The notes under the pieces are model-generated. The model did no database searches, had not been told where the DNA came from, and worked only from the letters and a program-made list of their open reading frames with translations. Positions 46,051 to 54,796 of a stretch of DNA of 64,000 bases are shown here, in pieces. The stretch lies in NCBI RefSeq assembly GCF_017571525.1, contig NZ_JAGETY010000008.1:124001-188000 (forward strand), written 5' to 3'. This DNA comes from Hymenobacter sp. BT559. Lineage in GTDB: Bacteria; Bacteroidota; Bacteroidia; Cytophagales; Hymenobacteraceae. Each line of letters starts with the position of its first letter. The first letter of the stretch is position 1. The position numbers and the translations under genes were made by a program.

Positions 46051-46656
46051 TTATAGCTTATTCGAAATCTGGTCGGAAAGCTGGCGGGCGGTGCGCAGGG
46101 TTTGAAACTCGCCCTGCTGCGAGCGGATAGTCAGCTTGTCATCGAGCGAAAACGAGCTGCGCAGCTGGTCGTAGCGGGCATTGAGGCTGCTGAGCACGGC
46201 GGCGGCCCGCTCCCAGTCGGCCGGCTTCCAGCCGCTGCGCTCTTCGCGCACGGTTTCAATAAACTCTTTGTAGAGGCGCAGCAGCTGCGGGGCCGTGGTT
46301 GTACCTACCACCACTTTCTCGCGCAAAAAGGCCGATACGGCCGTGTCGCTGGCGGGTGGCGTGCTGGCGGTGTCTTCCGTGCGCGAGCTCGAGGAGCTTG
46401 GGCTGGCAGGGCTAGCCGTGGTGGTAGCGCCTCCCGAGGCAGCAGTGCCGGCTGGCACATTGTAGGTGCGGGTGGTGCGCCGGATAACCTTGCCGGTAGC
46501 CGGGTCGAGCTCCTCCACGGTCTCCTTGACCTCCTGCGTAGCAGGCTTGGTCGAAGTAGTGGTGGCGGTGGGCTTGGCGGCGGTAGGTTTGGTTTGGGCA
46601 GCCGCGCACAGGGGCGCCGCTACGGCCAACGCGGCCAGCCAGGAAAAGCGTGTCAT
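46051..46656 (-). CDS. Secreted Thr/Ser-rich protein of unknown function
   Basis: A 201-aa protein with signal peptide (FSWLAALAVAAPLCAAAQ). Residues 25-110 are a Thr/Ala/Ser/Pro-rich disordered stretch with VEELDPATGKVIRRTTRTY; residues 115-201 form a helical domain (FLREKVVVGTTTAPQLLRLY, FSLDDKLTIRSQQGEF). No family recognised. The ATG at 46656 is the start of the signal peptide; the frame continues to 46740 without support. Terminates at the shared palindrome. Confidence 0.65.
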   Translation of the reverse strand: MTRFSWLAALAVAAPLCAAAQTKPTAAKPTATTTSTKPATQEVKETVEELDPATGKVIRRTTRTYNVPAGTAASGGATTTASPASPSSSSSRTEDTASTPPASDTAVSAFLREKVVVGTTTAPQLLRLYKEFIETVREERSGWKPADWERAAAVLSSLNARYDQLRSSFSLDDKLTIRSQQGEFQTLRTARQLSDQISNKL

Positions 46657-46858
46657 ATAACGAAGGAGTGAGCAGTAAGGCGAATGGTAGTGTAGCAACA
46701 AAAATGAGGCTGACGCTGGTCTATTCAAGAAACAGGCCAACCTGAAGTTTTACGCTTCTTAACGGCTAGGGGTGCCTAGTGGGCGAAAGCCAGCCGCGCG
46801 GCGCGGCTAAAGTCGGCATTAACTAACTGGCAAGCTAGGTTTTTGCTAGGGCCAACAG

Positions 46859-46866
46859 TACCTTTC
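46859..46866 (+). promoter_or_regulatory. -7-like box TACCTTTC
   Basis: One mismatch to TAnnTTTG; 9 nt before ATG 46876. It supports that start over the in-frame TTG at 46843. Confidence 0.4.
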
Positions 46867-46875
46867 GCGCGTGTT

Positions 46876-47844
46876 ATGAAAAACCCGCCCATCTACGTGG
46901 AAGCCCGCATCCGGTGCTCAATGGATGTCCTGTGGCAGCACACCCAGCAGCCCGAGCTGCACCAGCAATGGGATTTGCGCTTTACGGAAATAACCTACCT
47001 GCCGCGCCCCTCAGAAGCCGCACCCCAGCAGTTTCTGTACGCCACGCGCATCGGCTTTGGGCTAGGGGTGGCGGGCCGGGGCGAGAGCCTGGGCACCAAA
47101 GAGAAAAACTGTGAGCGCACCTCGGTGCTCAAGTTTTGGTCTGAGGAGTGGGTGTCGCTCATCCGCGAGGGCGCCGGCTTCTGGAAATACGTGCCGACCC
47201 CGGACGGCCTGCGGTTCTTCACCAAATACGACTACCAAACGCGCTTCGGCCAGCTAGGGCAGTGGCTCGATAGGTTGGCCTTCCGGCCGCTCATTGGTTG
47301 GGCTACGGCCTGGAGCTTCGACTGCCTGCGCCTATGGCTCGAAACGGGGCAGCGCCCGGCCGTGTCGCGGCGGCTAGGCCTCTTCGATTGGCTCACGCGC
47401 GCCACGCTAGGGGCAGTGTGGGTGTACCAGGGGGTGGTGCCCAAGCTACTATTTCCCGATACCGGCGAGCTCAGCATTTTACAGGGCGCAGGCTTTTCGG
47501 CTGCGGCGGCACACCGCGTGGCAGCCAGTGTGGGCGTGGGCGAAATCTTGTTTGGCCTGCTGTTCTTTTTGCTGCCCGCGCAGCGGCTGCGACCAGTATA
47601 CTGGCTGCATAGCATCGGGCTGCTAGGGCTGGGGGTGGGTGCGCTCTTTAGCCAGCCGGCTGTGTTTGTGGCACCCTTCAATCCCCTCACGCTCAACGTG
47701 GCCCTGATGGCCCTGGCGGCCGGGCGCCTGCTGTTGCCCGAAGACATCGTGCCTAGCGCTGCGCGCTGCCTGCGCCAGCCGCCGGCTAGTTCGCCGGTGA
47801 CGGTGACCGCCTCGCCGGCGCCGCTCATTCAGCAACTGGCTTAA
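46876..47844 (+). CDS. SRPBCC-like domain fused to DoxX-like membrane domain
   Basis: A 322-aa protein. The N-terminal 150 residues resemble a START/SRPBCC lipid-binding fold (VEARIRCSMDVLWQHTQQPE, YEYQTRF-type strand near residue 115), followed by a DoxX-like membrane domain of four helices (WLTRATLGAVWVYQGVVPKL, VGVGEILFGLLFFLL). The fusion suggests handling of a hydrophobic ligand at the membrane, an inference only. It is followed 31 bp later by a DUF4166 gene, and both recall the DoxX/DUF4166 pairs seen in other bacteria (e.g. B. subtilis YndJ region). Confidence 0.75.
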   Translation: MKNPPIYVEARIRCSMDVLWQHTQQPELHQQWDLRFTEITYLPRPSEAAPQQFLYATRIGFGLGVAGRGESLGTKEKNCERTSVLKFWSEEWVSLIREGAGFWKYVPTPDGLRFFTKYDYQTRFGQLGQWLDRLAFRPLIGWATAWSFDCLRLWLETGQRPAVSRRLGLFDWLTRATLGAVWVYQGVVPKLLFPDTGELSILQGAGFSAAAAHRVAASVGVGEILFGLLFFLLPAQRLRPVYWLHSIGLLGLGVGALFSQPAVFVAPFNPLTLNVALMALAAGRLLLPEDIVPSAARCLRQPPASSPVTVTASPAPLIQQLA

Positions 47845-47875
47845 TTTCCTGTTTTTCACTTACCCTTTGCCGCTT

Positions 47876-48556
47876 ATGCCCTCCATCTACCAGCAGCAGC
47901 TAGGCCCCGATTTTGCGAAGCTGCACCCGCGTATTCAGGAGCGGCTGGCCTTTGCCAGCGATGACAACCGCGCCTTTGTGGGCGAGGGCACCATGGAGCG
48001 CGTGTGGCACGGGCCGTTTTATACCCAGCCGTTTTTGCGCATCGGGCTGCTGCGCAATATCATGTTTCCGGAGGCGGGCCAGCACGTGCCGTTTCGCATC
48101 GAAAACTACGCCTACCGCGACCCGCTGGGCCGCGAAACCGTGACCTGGATTCGACGCTTTACCTTTCCGCGCCACGTGCGCTGCTTCGACGCCACCATGA
48201 TTCGCAGCGAAGCGCGCGACCGCATCGTGGACTACCTGGGCACGCACCAACACCTGGCGGTAGATATTGACCTGGCTGTGACCGAGCGCGGCGGACTGCG
48301 CCTGCGCTCGGGCGAGCAGCGCTTCTACGAAGGCTGGCTCAAGTTTAAGTTTCCGATGCTGTTTTCGGGCCTGGCCGACGTGGAAGAATGGTACGACGAC
48401 GCGGCCGGCTGCTATCGCATTCAGGTAGAAGTGCGCAATAAGCTGTTTGGCAAGCTCTTCGGATATCATGGCTCCTTTCAGCCCGCTTGGCGCGAAGTGG
48501 CACCCCAGGACATTCCGGCTTACGCACTGCCTGTGCGCCACGAAAGCCGGGAGTAA
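47876..48556 (+). CDS. DUF4166 domain protein
   Basis: A 226-aa soluble protein of the DUF4166 family: SIYQQQLGPDFAKLHPRIQE at the N-terminus, GEGTMERVWHGPFYT, IRRFTFPRHVRCFDATMI, and LKFKFPMLFSGLADVEEWYD near the C-terminus. Function unknown; the domain occurs with DoxX-like or oxidoreductase partners. The ATG 47876 is preferred to the in-frame TTG at 47867. Cotranscribed with the preceding gene. Confidence 0.8.
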   Translation: MPSIYQQQLGPDFAKLHPRIQERLAFASDDNRAFVGEGTMERVWHGPFYTQPFLRIGLLRNIMFPEAGQHVPFRIENYAYRDPLGRETVTWIRRFTFPRHVRCFDATMIRSEARDRIVDYLGTHQHLAVDIDLAVTERGGLRLRSGEQRFYEGWLKFKFPMLFSGLADVEEWYDDAAGCYRIQVEVRNKLFGKLFGYHGSFQPAWREVAPQDIPAYALPVRHESRE

Positions 48557-48661
48557 GCAGAGGGTTAACTTACTATTGAGCGAGATTTAGAGCAAGCTCA
48601 AAATGACGTGGTGAGGCGTTTTAACTAAATTACCAAAGCTGTTTAAAAAGTCGGTCGAACT

Positions 48662-48757
48662 GGTTGGACCGCTCTTAGCGGTCCGACCGGTGGCCGTTGG
48701 AGGTCGTTGGGTGCGGTCCGGGCGACGACCGGTCGGACCGTTAAAAGCGGTTCGACC
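48662..48757. repeat. Palindromic intergenic repeat with 30-bp arms
   Basis: Left arm 48662-48691 and right arm 48728-48757 are inverted copies agreeing at 26 of 30 positions; each arm itself contains smaller palindromes (ACCGCTCTTAGCGGT-type and CCGACCGGT). A further small hairpin (GCTGC TTCTAA GCAGC, about 48775-48790) follows. This spacer (48557-48810) has no gene. Confidence 0.75.
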
Positions 48758-48810
48758 GGTACAACGACAACCGAGCTGCTTCTAAGCAGCTTCACTATCA
48801 GGCAAAAGCA

Positions 48811-49566
48811 ATGGCAAACGATTTTACATTAACCCCGGCCCAGCGGCGCGTCGAGCTTGCTAGACCCTGGGTCTTGCTACTGGGCTACGTGGCAGCAGCG
48901 CTGGCCGGCTGGTGGTGGCTGGCCGTGCCGCTGGCGGTAGTGGTGTGCCTGGCGGCTTTCGTGCAGATGCACGATGCCATGCACAACTCGCTAGGGCTAA
49001 GTAAGAAAGCCAACAAACGCATCCTTACCCTCAGCGGCCTGCTTATTCTCAAAAGCGGCCACGGCCTGCAAGTGACGCACTTACGCCACCACGGCCGCTG
49101 CCTCACCGAGGCCGACCCCGAGGGCGCGCCCGTCAACTGGAGCTTTGGGCGCGTGCTGTGGCAGGGACCTTGGCACACCTTGATGCTGCGCCGCGAGTCG
49201 TTGCGCATTGCGCCGGGCACCAGGCACATTCAGCTGCTCGAAACTGCGCTGACGCTGGTTTTACTAGGGGGCTTTGTGGGGCTGTACTGGGCTACGGGCT
49301 CGATGGTGGGCCTAGCGTACTGGGGCGTGGCTTTTGGGATGAGCGCGACGATGCCCATCTGGGCCTCCTACGTGCCGCACCACGTGTCGTCGCGCAACCC
49401 GGTGGGGCGCGCTGCGGCGGCCGTGGCCCAAGCCTGGACGCCCATCACGGCGTCATTTGCCTTCCACCACCTGCACCACCACTACCCGCGCGTGCCCACG
49501 GCGCTACTCTACCGTGCGGCCGCCGCGCTGCCCCCGCCACCGGAGGAAGAACATCACGACCACTAG
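48811..49566 (+). CDS. Membrane fatty-acid desaturase/hydroxylase family protein
   Basis: A 251-aa integral membrane di-iron enzyme. Three histidine boxes are present: HDAMHNS, HLRHHGR and HHLHHHYP, with HH also at VPHHVSS; four hydrophobic helices lie around them (WVLLLGYVAAALAGWWWLAV and others). Family members desaturate acyl chains or oxygenate carotenoids; the short size and box spacing do not settle which. It is 34 bp upstream of the LRR-kinase gene. Confidence 0.82.
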   Translation: MANDFTLTPAQRRVELARPWVLLLGYVAAALAGWWWLAVPLAVVVCLAAFVQMHDAMHNSLGLSKKANKRILTLSGLLILKSGHGLQVTHLRHHGRCLTEADPEGAPVNWSFGRVLWQGPWHTLMLRRESLRIAPGTRHIQLLETALTLVLLGGFVGLYWATGSMVGLAYWGVAFGMSATMPIWASYVPHHVSSRNPVGRAAAAVAQAWTPITASFAFHHLHHHYPRVPTALLYRAAAALPPPPEEEHHDH

Positions 49567-49587
49567 GCCCGCCCGGGCGCGGGTGCC

Positions 49588-49595
49588 GACCTTTG
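49588..49595 (+). promoter_or_regulatory. -7-like box GACCTTTG
   Basis: One mismatch to TAnnTTTG; 5 nt before ATG 49601. Confidence 0.35.
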
Positions 49596-49600
49596 CCCCG

Positions 49601-50926
49601 ATGCACAACCTAGAAGACCTGCGGGCCGGTAAGCTAGCCGGCGCGCGCCGCCTCGACTTGGCGGCGGGCCTCACCGAGTTTCCCCAAGAAATATTTGCGC
49701 TCGCCGACTCGCTCGAAGTCCTGAACTTGTCGGGCAACCGGCTCTCGGCGCTGCCGCCCAACCTGGGCCGGCTGCGCCGGCTGCAAATTATTTTTTGCTC
49801 CGATAATCAGTTTGCCAGCCTGCCCGAGGTGCTGGGCCAGTGCCCGCAGCTTACGATGGTGGGCTTCAAGGCCAATAAAATCCGCACTGTGCCGGCCGCT
49901 GCGCTGCCGCCCCGTTTGCGATGGCTTATCCTGACTGATAATGAGATAGAAGGCCTGCCGCCCGAAATAGGCCGCTGCGCCGACTTGCAAAAGCTGATGC
50001 TGGCCGGTAATCAGCTCACGGCGCTGCCCGCCGAGCTAGCCCACTGCACCCGGCTCGAATTGCTGCGTATCGCCGCCAACCAGTTCACCGCATTGCCTAC
50101 CTGGCTGCTGGCCCTGCCACGCCTGAGCTGGCTAGCCTACGCTGGCAACCCCTTCGACGCCGAAGCGGAGGCCGCGGTGGTGGCCCGGCACCCCATCGGC
50201 AGCATTGCCTGGCCCGAGCTGGCACTAGGGCAGCAGCTGGGTGAAGGCGCCTCGGGAGTTATTTACCGGGCGCAATGGCAGCGAGCCGGCCAGCCGGCTA
50301 AAGAGGTAGCTGTGAAAATTTTTAAAGGCGCCGTGACCAGCGACGGCCTGCCGCACAGCGAGATGCTAGCCTGCATCGGCGCCGGCGCGCACCCCAACCT
50401 GATTGCGGTAGAAGGCAAAATTAGCCAGCACCCAGCCGGGGCCGAGGGCCTGGTGCTCGACCTCATTGACCCCGCCTATGGCAACCTGGCCGGGCCACCT
50501 AGCCTGGCTAGCTGCACCCGCGATGTGTATGCGCCGGGCACCGCCTTCACGCTGGCGGCGGCCGTGCGGCTAGCCCTTGGCATTGCCTCGGCCGCCGCGC
50601 ACTTGCATACACAGGGCATTTTGCACGGCGATTTATATGCCCATAATATCCTGGCCAAGCCTACCGGTGAGGCGCTGCTGGGCGACTTTGGCGCAGCCAG
50701 CTTCTTCGATGGAGCTGCGCCGGAAGCTGCGCTTTTGCAGCGCCTCGAAGCGCGAGCTTTCGGTTGCCTGCTCGAAGAGCTGCAGGCGCACTGCCCGACT
50801 GGCGATGCGGCAGCCCTAGCTGCGCTGGCCGACTTGAAGCGGCGCTGCGTGCAGCCCGTGGTAGCCCAGCGGCCGACGTTGACGGAAATAGCGCTCGAGC
50901 TGGCTAGCCTTAGCCTAGCTGAGTAG
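49601..50926 (+). CDS. Leucine-rich-repeat protein kinase
   Basis: A 441-aa protein. Residues 18-195 hold about seven leucine-rich repeats of the bacterial type (SLEVLNLSGNRLSALPPNLG, LQKLMLAGNQLTALPAELA). Residues 208-441 are a Hanks-type Ser/Thr kinase: glycine loop LGEGASGVIYRA, lysine in EVAVKIF, catalytic loop HGDLYAHNIL (HGD in place of HRD) and DFG in LLGDFGAASF. Key catalytic residues are all present, so the kinase could be active. No signal peptide or membrane helix, so cytoplasmic, unlike plant LRR kinases. The target is unknown. The longer frame from 49457 overlaps the desaturase gene and is not used. Confidence 0.85.
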   Translation: MHNLEDLRAGKLAGARRLDLAAGLTEFPQEIFALADSLEVLNLSGNRLSALPPNLGRLRRLQIIFCSDNQFASLPEVLGQCPQLTMVGFKANKIRTVPAAALPPRLRWLILTDNEIEGLPPEIGRCADLQKLMLAGNQLTALPAELAHCTRLELLRIAANQFTALPTWLLALPRLSWLAYAGNPFDAEAEAAVVARHPIGSIAWPELALGQQLGEGASGVIYRAQWQRAGQPAKEVAVKIFKGAVTSDGLPHSEMLACIGAGAHPNLIAVEGKISQHPAGAEGLVLDLIDPAYGNLAGPPSLASCTRDVYAPGTAFTLAAAVRLALGIASAAAHLHTQGILHGDLYAHNILAKPTGEALLGDFGAASFFDGAAPEAALLQRLEARAFGCLLEELQAHCPTGDAAALAALADLKRRCVQPVVAQRPTLTEIALELASLSLAE

Positions 50927-50952
50927 CCAGCAGAAACTTCGCGCTACTCCAG

Positions 50953-52104
50953 CTAAGACAGCGCTTCGCGCAGGGCTTTGGCTACGCGGTGCAGCTCCTC
51001 ATCGCCCATAGCGGTGCCACTGGGCAGGCATAGGCCGCGGGCAAACAGGTCTTCGCATACTGCGCCGCCATACATGGGCGCGCTGGAAAAGAGGGGCTGT
51101 AGGTGCAGCGGCTTCCAGAGCGGGCGGCTCTCGATGCGGCGCGTTTCGAGGTGCTGGCGCACCGTTTCGGGCGTGGCGGTAGTTTGGCTTGCGCCGTCCT
51201 GCAGTTCGGCCGGGTTGAGCAATACAGTGGTAAGCCAGCGGTTGGAGAGGCTGCCGGGCAGCTCGGTGGCGGGCGCCACGGCTAGGCCCGGTAGGCCGGC
51301 CAGGTGCTCCTTATACCAGTTGAAAATCTCGCGGCGACGCTTCACGCGGTCGGGCAGCAGCTCCATCTGGCCCCGGCCGATGCCGGCCAGCAGGTTGCTG
51401 AGGCGGTAGTTGTAGCCCACCTGCGAGTGCTGGTAGTAGGGGGCCGGGTCTTTGGCCTGCGTGGCCAGAAAGCGTGCCCGCTCGGCCAGCGCGCGGTCGT
51501 AGGTCACGAGGGCGCCGCCGCCGCTGGTGGTCAGTATCTTATTGCCATTAAATGAAAACACGCCTACGCGCCCGAAGCCGCCCAGCGGCTGGTGCTGCCA
51601 CTGCGAGCCCAGCGCCTCGGCCGCGTCTTCCAGCACGGGCAAGTCAAATTCCTGGGCTAGGGCCAGAATTTCGGTGAGCCGGGCCGGCATGCCGTAGAGG
51701 TGCACGAGCAGCAGGGCCTTGGGCTTTTTGCCTAAGCGAAGGCGGTCTTCAATAGCCTCGCGCAGGCGCTGGGGGCACAAATTCCAGGTTTCGGCTTCGC
51801 TGTCTACAAATACCGGCGTGGCGCCGCAATAGGTGATGGCATTGGCTGAGGCTACGAAAGTGAACGACGGGCACAGTACTTCATCGCCGGGCCCCACGCC
51901 CAGCAGCAGCAGCCCCAGGTGCAGCGCCGCCGTGCCCGAGGTGAGCGCTACGCAATAGGGTACGCCCACCGCCGCGCAAATATCGGCCTCGAAGCCATCG
52001 AGGTTGGGTCCCACGGGGGCAACCCAATTATCCTCTATCGCTTTGTGTAGGTAGTTGAGCTCGTGGCGGCCCAAGTGGGGAGGCGAAAGATAAATACGGT
52101 CCAA
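50953..52104 (-). CDS. DegT/DnrJ/EryC1/StrS sugar aminotransferase (PglE-like)
   Basis: A 383-aa PLP aminotransferase of the nucleotide-sugar group. Motifs: IYLSPPHLGRHELNYLHKAI, VALTSGTAALHLGLLLLG, DEVLCPSFTFVASANAITY, VLEDAAEALGSQW and the PLP lysine in FSFNGNKILTTSGGGALV. The opening IYLSPPH-GRHE is typical of enzymes making UDP-bacillosamine precursors (PglE) and related amino sugars. It lies just downstream of a PglD-like acetyltransferase gene, supporting an amino-sugar N-acetylation pair. Confidence 0.87.
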   Translation of the reverse strand: MDRIYLSPPHLGRHELNYLHKAIEDNWVAPVGPNLDGFEADICAAVGVPYCVALTSGTAALHLGLLLLGVGPGDEVLCPSFTFVASANAITYCGATPVFVDSEAETWNLCPQRLREAIEDRLRLGKKPKALLLVHLYGMPARLTEILALAQEFDLPVLEDAAEALGSQWQHQPLGGFGRVGVFSFNGNKILTTSGGGALVTYDRALAERARFLATQAKDPAPYYQHSQVGYNYRLSNLLAGIGRGQMELLPDRVKRRREIFNWYKEHLAGLPGLAVAPATELPGSLSNRWLTTVLLNPAELQDGASQTTATPETVRQHLETRRIESRPLWKPLHLQPLFSSAPMYGGAVCEDLFARGLCLPSGTAMGDEELHRVAKALREALS

Positions 52105-52172
52105 GTCCTAAGTTTTCAGGTAGTAATGAGCCACTAACAGCTGGTAAGTAGCCAAACAAAATCGGCAATTGT

Positions 52173-52868
52173 TCACTGCTGACTGTTGACGGGCCTGGCC
52201 GGTACGCCTACGGCGGTGCAGTCAGCCGGTAAATCGCGCACTACCACGGCGCCTGCGCCTACGGTGGTGCGCTCGCCCACCCGCACTTGCTGAATAACGG
52301 TGGCATTGGTGCCCAAGTATACCCCCGTGGCGAGATGGGCCCCGCCGCCCACGTTGGCGTGGGGCATCAGCGAGCAAAAGTCTTCGAGCACCGCATCGTG
52401 GCCCACGGTGCAGCCCAGGTTTAAGAGCACAAAGCGGCCTAGCGTGATATCGCAGGTGAGGATGCAGCCGCGCTGCACGAGGCAGCCCGCGCCCAGCGCC
52501 ACGCGCTGCTCGGGCCGCAGGGCCACCGCCGGGTGCACCAGCGCCGGAAACGACAGTTGCGGCGAGGTGAGCCGCGCCACCACCGCGGCCCGGCTAGCGC
52601 TGCTGCCCACGGCCACGGCCACCGCCAGGGGGCTAGCCACGGCATTGAGGGCGGCCACGGTGCCGAGGTAGGGGAGGCCACCCACGGTGGGCGTGGCGGG
52701 GGCGCGGTCGTCGTAGTAGCCGCGCAGGTCCCAGGCGCCGCCGGCCTCGTTGAGCTGGGCTACCAGAATGGCTATTTCGCGGCCTAGCCCCCCGGCGCCC
52801 ACTATCGCGAGGGGCCGGGGGGCTAGGGCTGGGTCGGGGTCGAAGTCCGAAAAAAACAGTTGGGTCAT
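52173..52868 (-). CDS. Sugar O/N-acetyltransferase, NeuD/PglD family
   Basis: A 231-aa protein with an N-terminal nucleotide-sugar-binding Rossmann-like part (LAIVGAGGLGREIAILVAQL) and a C-terminal left-handed beta helix of hexapeptide repeats (VALGAGCLVQRGCILTCDIT, LLNLGCTVGHDAVLEDFCSL, VGERTTVGAGAVVVRD). The catalytic His is in TVGHDAVLED. Together with the neighbouring aminotransferase it could build a diacetamido sugar for glycans or glycoproteins. The genes for 4,6-dehydratase and initiating transferase are not in the window. Confidence 0.85.
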   Translation of the reverse strand: MTQLFFSDFDPDPALAPRPLAIVGAGGLGREIAILVAQLNEAGGAWDLRGYYDDRAPATPTVGGLPYLGTVAALNAVASPLAVAVAVGSSASRAAVVARLTSPQLSFPALVHPAVALRPEQRVALGAGCLVQRGCILTCDITLGRFVLLNLGCTVGHDAVLEDFCSLMPHANVGGGAHLATGVYLGTNATVIQQVRVGERTTVGAGAVVVRDLPADCTAVGVPARPVNSQQ

Positions 52869-52901
52869 GGGCAGCGGCCGCCGGGCGCTGCCAGGCGGGG
52901 G

Positions 52902-54224
52902 TTAGGCGGCCAGCAGGGTTTCGCCGTGCTGGCTGGTATCGAGGCCGTGAGTTTCGTTCTCGGCATTTACCCGTATGGGCACTATAAAGTTAGTGACCCG
53001 ATACAGAAGCCACGAGCCGCCGAAGGTAAAGGCGCCCACCACGGCCAGTGTAAGCAGGTGCGAATACAGCAGCGCCGGCCCGCCGCCCGTAAACAGCCCG
53101 CCCTTTTGGGCAAACAGCGAGGTAGCCAGCATGCCCACGATGCCGCCCACGCCGTGGCACGGAAATACATCGAGCGTGTCATCCAGCGTAGTGCGGTTTT
53201 TGAGGATAACGGCCCCGAAGCTTACGCCCGACGCCAGTATGCCGATGGCAATGGCTGGGCCGTAGGCCACGTAGCCCGCCGCCGGCGTAATGGCTACTAG
53301 CCCCACCACGGCACCCACTGCCGCGCCCATGGCCGAGGGCCGCTGCCCGCGGGCGGCCTCCAGCACCATCCAGGTGAGCATGGCGGCCGCCGAGGCGAAG
53401 TGCGTGGTTACGAAGGCCTGCACGGCCTGGGCATTGGCGCCCATTGCCGAGCCGGCGTTGAAGCCAAACCAGCCAAACCACAACAGCCCGGTGCCCAGAA
53501 TCACAAACGGGATATTAACCGGGGTGTGGGCGTGGCCATCGAGGTGCACCCGGCGGCGGCCAATGGCCAGCGCGCCCGCCAGGGCCGCAAAGCCCGCCGA
53601 AATGTGCACTACCGTGCCACCCGCGAAGTCGAGCACGCCCCACTTAAACAGGAATCCCTGCGGGTGCCAGGCCCAGTGCGCCAGCGGGCAGTAAATGAGC
53701 AGGCTGAAAAGGCAGATGAAAATCAGGTAGCCCCAAAACCGGATGCGCTCGGCAAAGCCGCCGCTGATGAGCGCCGGCGTGATGATGGCGAATTTGAGCT
53801 GGAACGCCGCAAACAGCACCAGCGGCAACCCTGCCCCTAGCGTGGGGTGCGGGGCCGTACCCACGTTGTTGAACATGAAAAACGTGCGCGGGTCGCCGAT
53901 TACGCCCCCAATGTCGTCGCCGAAGGCCAGCGAGAAGCCCACCACGTACCAAAGCAACGAAATGACCCCTAGCGAGATGAAGCTTTGAAGCATAGTCGAG
54001 ATGATATTGCCTCGGTTTACCATGCCGCCATAAAAGAAGGCCAGCCCCGGCGTCATCAGCAGCACCAGGGCCGTCGATACCAGCATCCAGGCAATGTCGG
54101 CCGACTTCAGCGTGAGCGAATCGGGGGCCGCATCGGGGTGGTGGTGGGGCATAAAGGCAGCTAAGAGGCCCAGCACCAGCAACACCAGCAGCGTGGGACG
54201 GGCAAGCAGTTGTTTGCGCGACAT
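52902..54224 (-). CDS. amt: Ammonium transporter
   Basis: A 440-aa Amt-family channel with eleven or so membrane helices after a signal-like N-terminus (TLLVLLVLGLLAAFMPH). Signature segments are TPGLAFFYGGMV, the pore-His region GTVVHISAGFAALAGAL and the second pore His in PCHGVGGIVGMLAT. It moves ammonium into the cell under nitrogen limitation. No glnK/PII gene is adjacent, which is uncommon for amt. The spacer to the next gene (54225-54478) is AT-rich with an inverted pair (54376-54384 with 54420-54428). Confidence 0.93.
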   Translation of the reverse strand: MSRKQLLARPTLLVLLVLGLLAAFMPHHHPDAAPDSLTLKSADIAWMLVSTALVLLMTPGLAFFYGGMVNRGNIISTMLQSFISLGVISLLWYVVGFSLAFGDDIGGVIGDPRTFFMFNNVGTAPHPTLGAGLPLVLFAAFQLKFAIITPALISGGFAERIRFWGYLIFICLFSLLIYCPLAHWAWHPQGFLFKWGVLDFAGGTVVHISAGFAALAGALAIGRRRVHLDGHAHTPVNIPFVILGTGLLWFGWFGFNAGSAMGANAQAVQAFVTTHFASAAAMLTWMVLEAARGQRPSAMGAAVGAVVGLVAITPAAGYVAYGPAIAIGILASGVSFGAVILKNRTTLDDTLDVFPCHGVGGIVGMLATSLFAQKGGLFTGGGPALLYSHLLTLAVVGAFTFGGSWLLYRVTNFIVPIRVNAENETHGLDTSQHGETLLAA

Positions 54225-54478
54225 AATCAGCTAAAATAACGAATGGCCTGGGCGAAGATAGGCTATTTCATCGATTTTAACCAAATTATAAGGAAATGCC
54301 CTGCAAATAGAATAGGTGTTCGCTTGTTATCATCTAGTAATCTTAGGATACACCCTAGGATGGTAAGGGGCGTTATTGGCGGGCCTGCGGTTTCGCTGCC
54401 TGCCGCGACAGCAACAATAGCCCGCCAAAAAGGGTATGAAACGGGGTATTACCCTCCGTTCACTTGCTTATCATTCCC

Positions 54479-54727
54479 ATGACCCACAAAAAAAAATGGC
54501 TGACGCTGGCCCCCGCGGGCTTGCTATTGATTGGAGCCGGCGCTAGCCTGGTCGACTGGGCCGGCAGTCTCAAAACGCAAGGCCAGCCAACTGGCCGATG
54601 GGTGCTAGCCGGCACCGGCGCGCTGGTAGTGCTCAATGCCGGCGTAAGCCTGTTTGGCCAAAGCATCATAGAGCGCGTGCTGCATGAGCTGCGCGAAACG
54701 CCAGCCCCGGAAGCGGCAGGCAACTAG
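54479..54727 (+). CDS. Small two-helix membrane protein
   Basis: An 82-aa protein with two predicted membrane helices (LTLAPAGLLLIGAGASLVDW and WVLAGTGALVVLNAGVSLFG), a Lys-rich N-terminus and an acidic tail. Family unrecognised. The ATG at 54479 gives the positively charged N-terminus MTHKKKW; the in-frame TTG at 54464 is less likely. It ends at a hairpin terminator. Confidence 0.65.
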   Translation: MTHKKKWLTLAPAGLLLIGAGASLVDWAGSLKTQGQPTGRWVLAGTGALVVLNAGVSLFGQSIIERVLHELRETPAPEAAGN

Positions 54728-54744
54728 CCACTTGCCTGACACAA

Positions 54745-54773
54745 AAAAAGCCCTGGCTAGGCCAGGGCTTTTT
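54745..54773. terminator. Hairpin terminator
   Basis: 13-bp perfect stem with 3-nt loop (54745-54757 with 54761-54773), T5 on the plus side, A5 on the other; serves convergent genes. Confidence 0.85.
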
Positions 54774-54796
54774 ACTTAAGCTAATGTGAGGGAAGA

